Shown here one piece after another: positions 33,416 through 35,346 of a DNA stretch of 35,346 nt. The stretch covers positions 1-35,346 of the forward strand of contig CANRJY010000022.1 in NCBI GenBank assembly GCA_947631085.1, given 5' to 3'. Below the pieces are notes generated by a model. That model did not search any database. It saw nothing but the letters and a program-made list of their open reading frames with translations, and had not been told where the DNA came from. The first letter of the stretch is position 1, and each line of letters starts with the position of its first letter. Origin of the DNA: an uncultured Clostridia bacterium (GTDB lineage: Bacteria > Bacillota > Clostridia > UBA1381). Position numbers and translations under genes: made by a program.

Positions 33416-34460
33416 AATTGATTGTGTTTTCCGTTATTTGCTCGTTTGAAATATTGATTTTATTCCCTGTTGTGTCCGGCATGGGTATTTTTTCCCATAC
33501 GGCGTACAGGATTGTATTTGCAGTCACCTTCATTGAATTGCCGCCTGTATAATCTGCAGTCCGGGCTGTTTTTGATGTTGACCAACCTAAAAAGTCATAG
33601 CCTTTGCGTGTCGGGATTTGTGATGATATAATTATGCTGTCTCCTGCTTTCGCTATCTGTGACGAAGGCGCGCCGCTGCCGCCGTTCGCGTCATATGACA
33701 CTGTATATACCGGCGCTGGTGTTGGAGTCGATGTTGGAGTCAGAGTTGGCATAGGATGAGGAGTAGGCTGATTGCCTGAGCCATAAGCGATATAAAAATC
33801 GCTCAGCACTACTCCGGTTTTTAATATGTTCATATATGTGTCAATATACGCAAGACCGTTTTCAAACGTAGAAAGTGCGTCCTTCTCGGAGGACGGAGGT
33901 ACGTTTGAATATGTTTTGTAAAACCTGTGTGTAGTAGGGGAAAACTCTCCGCCTAAATACTGCTCCTGTCCTGAGTCAGGTACTAAACGCACCAGACCGG
34001 TAGGCTCCGATTCCTCATGAAGAACTACCGTTGACTGTACCATATAGCTTCCGAAATCGATAGTATATATCAAACCAATAGTATTATTCGCGTTACTGAA
34101 ATTAAAAAACACATCGGACATACTGTTTATCTGCTCTAAAATTGCATAACTATCAAATTCATATATATAATCGCCGTTTTGTATTAAAAAATTCTGTAAT
34201 TTATAGTAATTATAATAATACCGAAAATCCAAGGCTGTTAGTTCGATTTCACCTTCCGTAGCAGAAGGAGAGTCGGGTAAAATATCCAATTCGCCATCAG
34301 CTTTATTTTCGGTTGGGATTTTTTTATCTTCAACCATGTTGATGTCCATAAGATAGTTTAAAAGCTTTGTTTCATCACTTGCCGTCGCATTTGATGAAAC
34401 GGGCATAAACGCGCACAGCGTTGATAGTACAAGAATAATACTTAAAAGTTTCTTTTTCAT
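33285..34460 (-). pseudogene. Secreted InlB-repeat protein, 3'-truncated and fused to antisense integrase
   Basis: The 391-residue frame begins with a signal peptide (MKKKLLSIILVLSTLCAFMP) after GAAAGGACGCAACCAA. Residues 30-230 are an unrecognised domain. A Pro/Thr linker (PTPHPMPTLTPTSTPTPAPV) follows, then an InlB B-repeat (VSYDANGGSGAPSS, TRKGYDFLGWS, LYAVWEK). The true sequence ends near NTINFNVN at 33407; the last 40 residues (RPSKPIFWRK...) are the antisense of the integrase gene and mean nothing. The deletion that cut the integrase also removed this gene's 3' end. It is co-directional with the DUF1413-like gene and would be secreted, possibly surface-associated; any anchor has been lost. 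Confidence 0.8.
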
Positions 34461-34478
34461 TTGGTTGCGTCCTTTCTT

Positions 34479-34709
34479 TTACCTTCTCTTAATATATTTA
34501 TTTGACTGTCTTGCGGCTCTTTGCAACTGATCAATGCCTAATTCGTTTTGCTCTATTATTTTTCTAAATTTTGTTCCCAAAGAACCGCGATAATTGCCTA
34601 ATTCTTCCCATTGATTGGGCTCAAAAAGATCTTTTAATTCAAATTCTTGATTTGTAGGTATTTCCTTAACTTTTTCTAAAGCTAAATTTAATAATAAATC
34701 ATAATTCAT
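34479..34709 (-). CDS. DUF1413-like small protein
   Basis: The 76-residue protein starts at MNYDLLLNLALEKV; GGGGAATATAC precedes it. An upstream in-frame ATG at 34775 overlaps the promoter -35 and would add an unlikely leader. The pattern EFELKDLFEPNQWEEL then SLGTKFRKIIE, with a basic C-terminus (NKYIKRR), resembles DUF1413 proteins found on plasmids and phages of Firmicutes; their function is unknown. It is the first gene of a minus-strand operon with the InlB-repeat protein 18 bases downstream, and is divergent from the XRE gene, hence probably under its control. Confidence 0.65.
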   Translation of the reverse strand: MNYDLLLNLALEKVKEIPTNQEFELKDLFEPNQWEELGNYRGSLGTKFRKIIEQNELGIDQLQRAARQSNKYIKRR

Positions 34710-34739
34710 GTATATTCCCCCAAACATTATTGTAATTAA

Positions 34740-34804
34740 CAATATAATTATAGTATAAACCAATCGTAAAGTCAAGTATTTCCAATATAATTATTTGTAT
34801 AAAC
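34740..34804. promoter_or_regulatory. Divergent control region of element 2 with direct repeats
   Basis: Minus strand: TTGACT (34775-34770), 17 bp, TATAAT (34752-34747) for the DUF1413-like operon. Two direct repeats, CAATATAATTATAGTATAAAC (34740-34760, 21 bases as CAATATAATTAT plus AGTATAAAC) and a close copy at 34783-34804, lie 43 bp apart (about four helical turns). One covers that -10 and the other precedes the XRE start. They are likely operators of the element 2 XRE protein. Confidence 0.7.
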
Positions 34805-34825
34805 AATATTATTGGGAGGATAGCC

Positions 34826-35152
34826 ATGAATAGAATAGCGGAGTTAAGAAAAGAAAAACATTTAAACCAAGTGGGACTTGCTATGAAATTAAACATATCG
34901 CAGTATATGGTGAGCGCATACGAAACCGGCAGACATCAACCGACAATGGATATGCTGATAGAATTAGCTGAATTTTTTAATGTTTCTATTGACTATTTAG
35001 TAGGAAAAAGTGAAATACGCTATTGTGCCGATATTTTTCTTAATAATGGTTTGTCAAAAAAAGAGCTTGAATTATTGAATATATTCCGAACATTAACAAA
35101 TGAAAAACGAGAACAGGCAATAGGCGTTTTGTTCGCGTTACAAAATATCTAA
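34826..35152 (+). CDS. XRE-family repressor of element 2
   Basis: The 108-residue protein starts at MNRIAELRKEKHLNQVGLAM after GGGAGGATAGCC. Residues 1-62 are a Cro/C1-type helix-turn-helix (NISQYMVSAYETGRHQPTMD, then LAEFFNVSIDYLVGKSE). The C-terminal 45 residues (LSKKELELLNIFRTLTNEKR) are helical and may dimerise. It differs clearly from the element 1 repressor, and its presumed operators differ too, although the WYL gene that follows is nearly the same. It is divergent from the DUF1413-like operon and should repress it. Confidence 0.9.
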   Translation: MNRIAELRKEKHLNQVGLAMKLNISQYMVSAYETGRHQPTMDMLIELAEFFNVSIDYLVGKSEIRYCADIFLNNGLSKKELELLNIFRTLTNEKREQAIGVLFALQNI

Positions 35153-35167
35153 GAAGGAGTGTTCCAA

Positions 35168-35346
35168 ATGCCGAAATCAAAAAATCAACAGCTAAAAATA
35201 CTCTACGTCGCAAAATACTTGCTTGAAAATTCAGACGAAAACAACAGTGTCAGCGCGGAGAAAATTGCCGAATATATTGAACGGACTTATGGTATATCCG
35301 CAGAGCGTCGCAGCGTGTCAAGAGATATTAACCTTCTTAAATATGA
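35168..35346 (+). CDS. WYL-domain regulator of element 2, 3' partial
   Basis: The ATG follows AAGAAGGAGTGTTCCAA, 15 bases after the XRE stop. The visible 59 codons (MPKSKNQQLKILYVAKYLLE onward) differ from the element 1 WYL gene in only a few residues (for example NNSVSAEKIAEYIERTYG). They cover the N-terminal winged helix; the WYL domain itself lies outside the window. Function by analogy with the complete copy at 30749-31759. Confidence 0.85.
   Translation, partial: MPKSKNQQLKILYVAKYLLENSDENNSVSAEKIAEYIERTYGISAERRSVSRDINLLKY

Larger units (their letters stand above)
32392..35346 (+). mobile_element. Integrative element 2, right end outside the window
   Basis: It starts with the second attachment copy and a second integrase gene, now truncated, then carries a secreted-protein gene and a DUF1413-like gene on the minus strand, an XRE gene and a partial WYL gene. 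Gene order (integrase, cargo, XRE, WYL) matches element 1. Because its own integrase lacks the catalytic tyrosine, its mobility would depend on the element 1 enzyme. Confidence 0.65.

Overview
The window reads as a chromosomal piece of a Gram-positive, polysaccharide-degrading member of the Clostridia, probably from a gut or rumen. The basis is strong AGGAGG ribosome sites, sigma-A promoters with 17-bp spacers, large secreted multi-domain glycoside hydrolases, an NHLM-type peptide exporter, and an Fe-S scaffold/GGGtGRT gene pair. The species cannot be read from the sequence. No rRNA, tRNA or CRISPR array was seen.

Positions 1-27.7 kb are host-like and moderately GC-rich. In order: the 3' part of a very large BspA-like/Ig-rich surface protein; a two-gene phage-type replication module on the minus strand whose initiator gene contains five 23-bp iterons beside an AT-rich tract (a lambda-like origin layout); an AraC regulator divergent from a secreted GH127/GH146 beta-L-arabinofuranosidase; an AIM24-family gene with an in-frame TAG; a four-gene operon for a substrate-binding lipoprotein, an HlyD-type protein and two NHLM-type ABC exporters, with no visible precursor peptide; a secreted GH115 alpha-glucuronidase; a TfoX-N protein; a MATE transporter; a 56-residue orphan; an ACT-domain protein; and the Fe-S scaffold/GGGtGRT operon. 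The two hydrolases suggest attack on arabinan or arabinose-bearing polymers and on glucuronoxylan.

Positions 27.7-35.3 kb are clearly more AT-rich and hold mobile DNA. The last 93 bp of the GGGtGRT gene are repeated at 32392-32484, and each copy is followed by the same tyrosine integrase gene. The simplest reading is two related integrative elements in tandem, both using the 3' end of the GGGtGRT gene as attachment site. Element 1 (about 4.75 kb) has an intact integrase, two paralogous small proteins of unknown function plus relics of a third, an XRE repressor, a WYL regulator and a serine-recombinase remnant. Its cargo is flanked by inverted arrays of a GAACAAAA-like motif repeated in exact 10-bp phase. 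Element 2 has a truncated integrase fused to the 3' end of a secreted InlB-repeat protein gene, a DUF1413-like gene, a divergent XRE gene and a second WYL gene that runs off the window. The integrase and WYL genes are nearly identical between the elements, while everything between them differs. This points to a mobile family with a fixed frame and an exchangeable cargo slot, which I consider the most novel part of the window.
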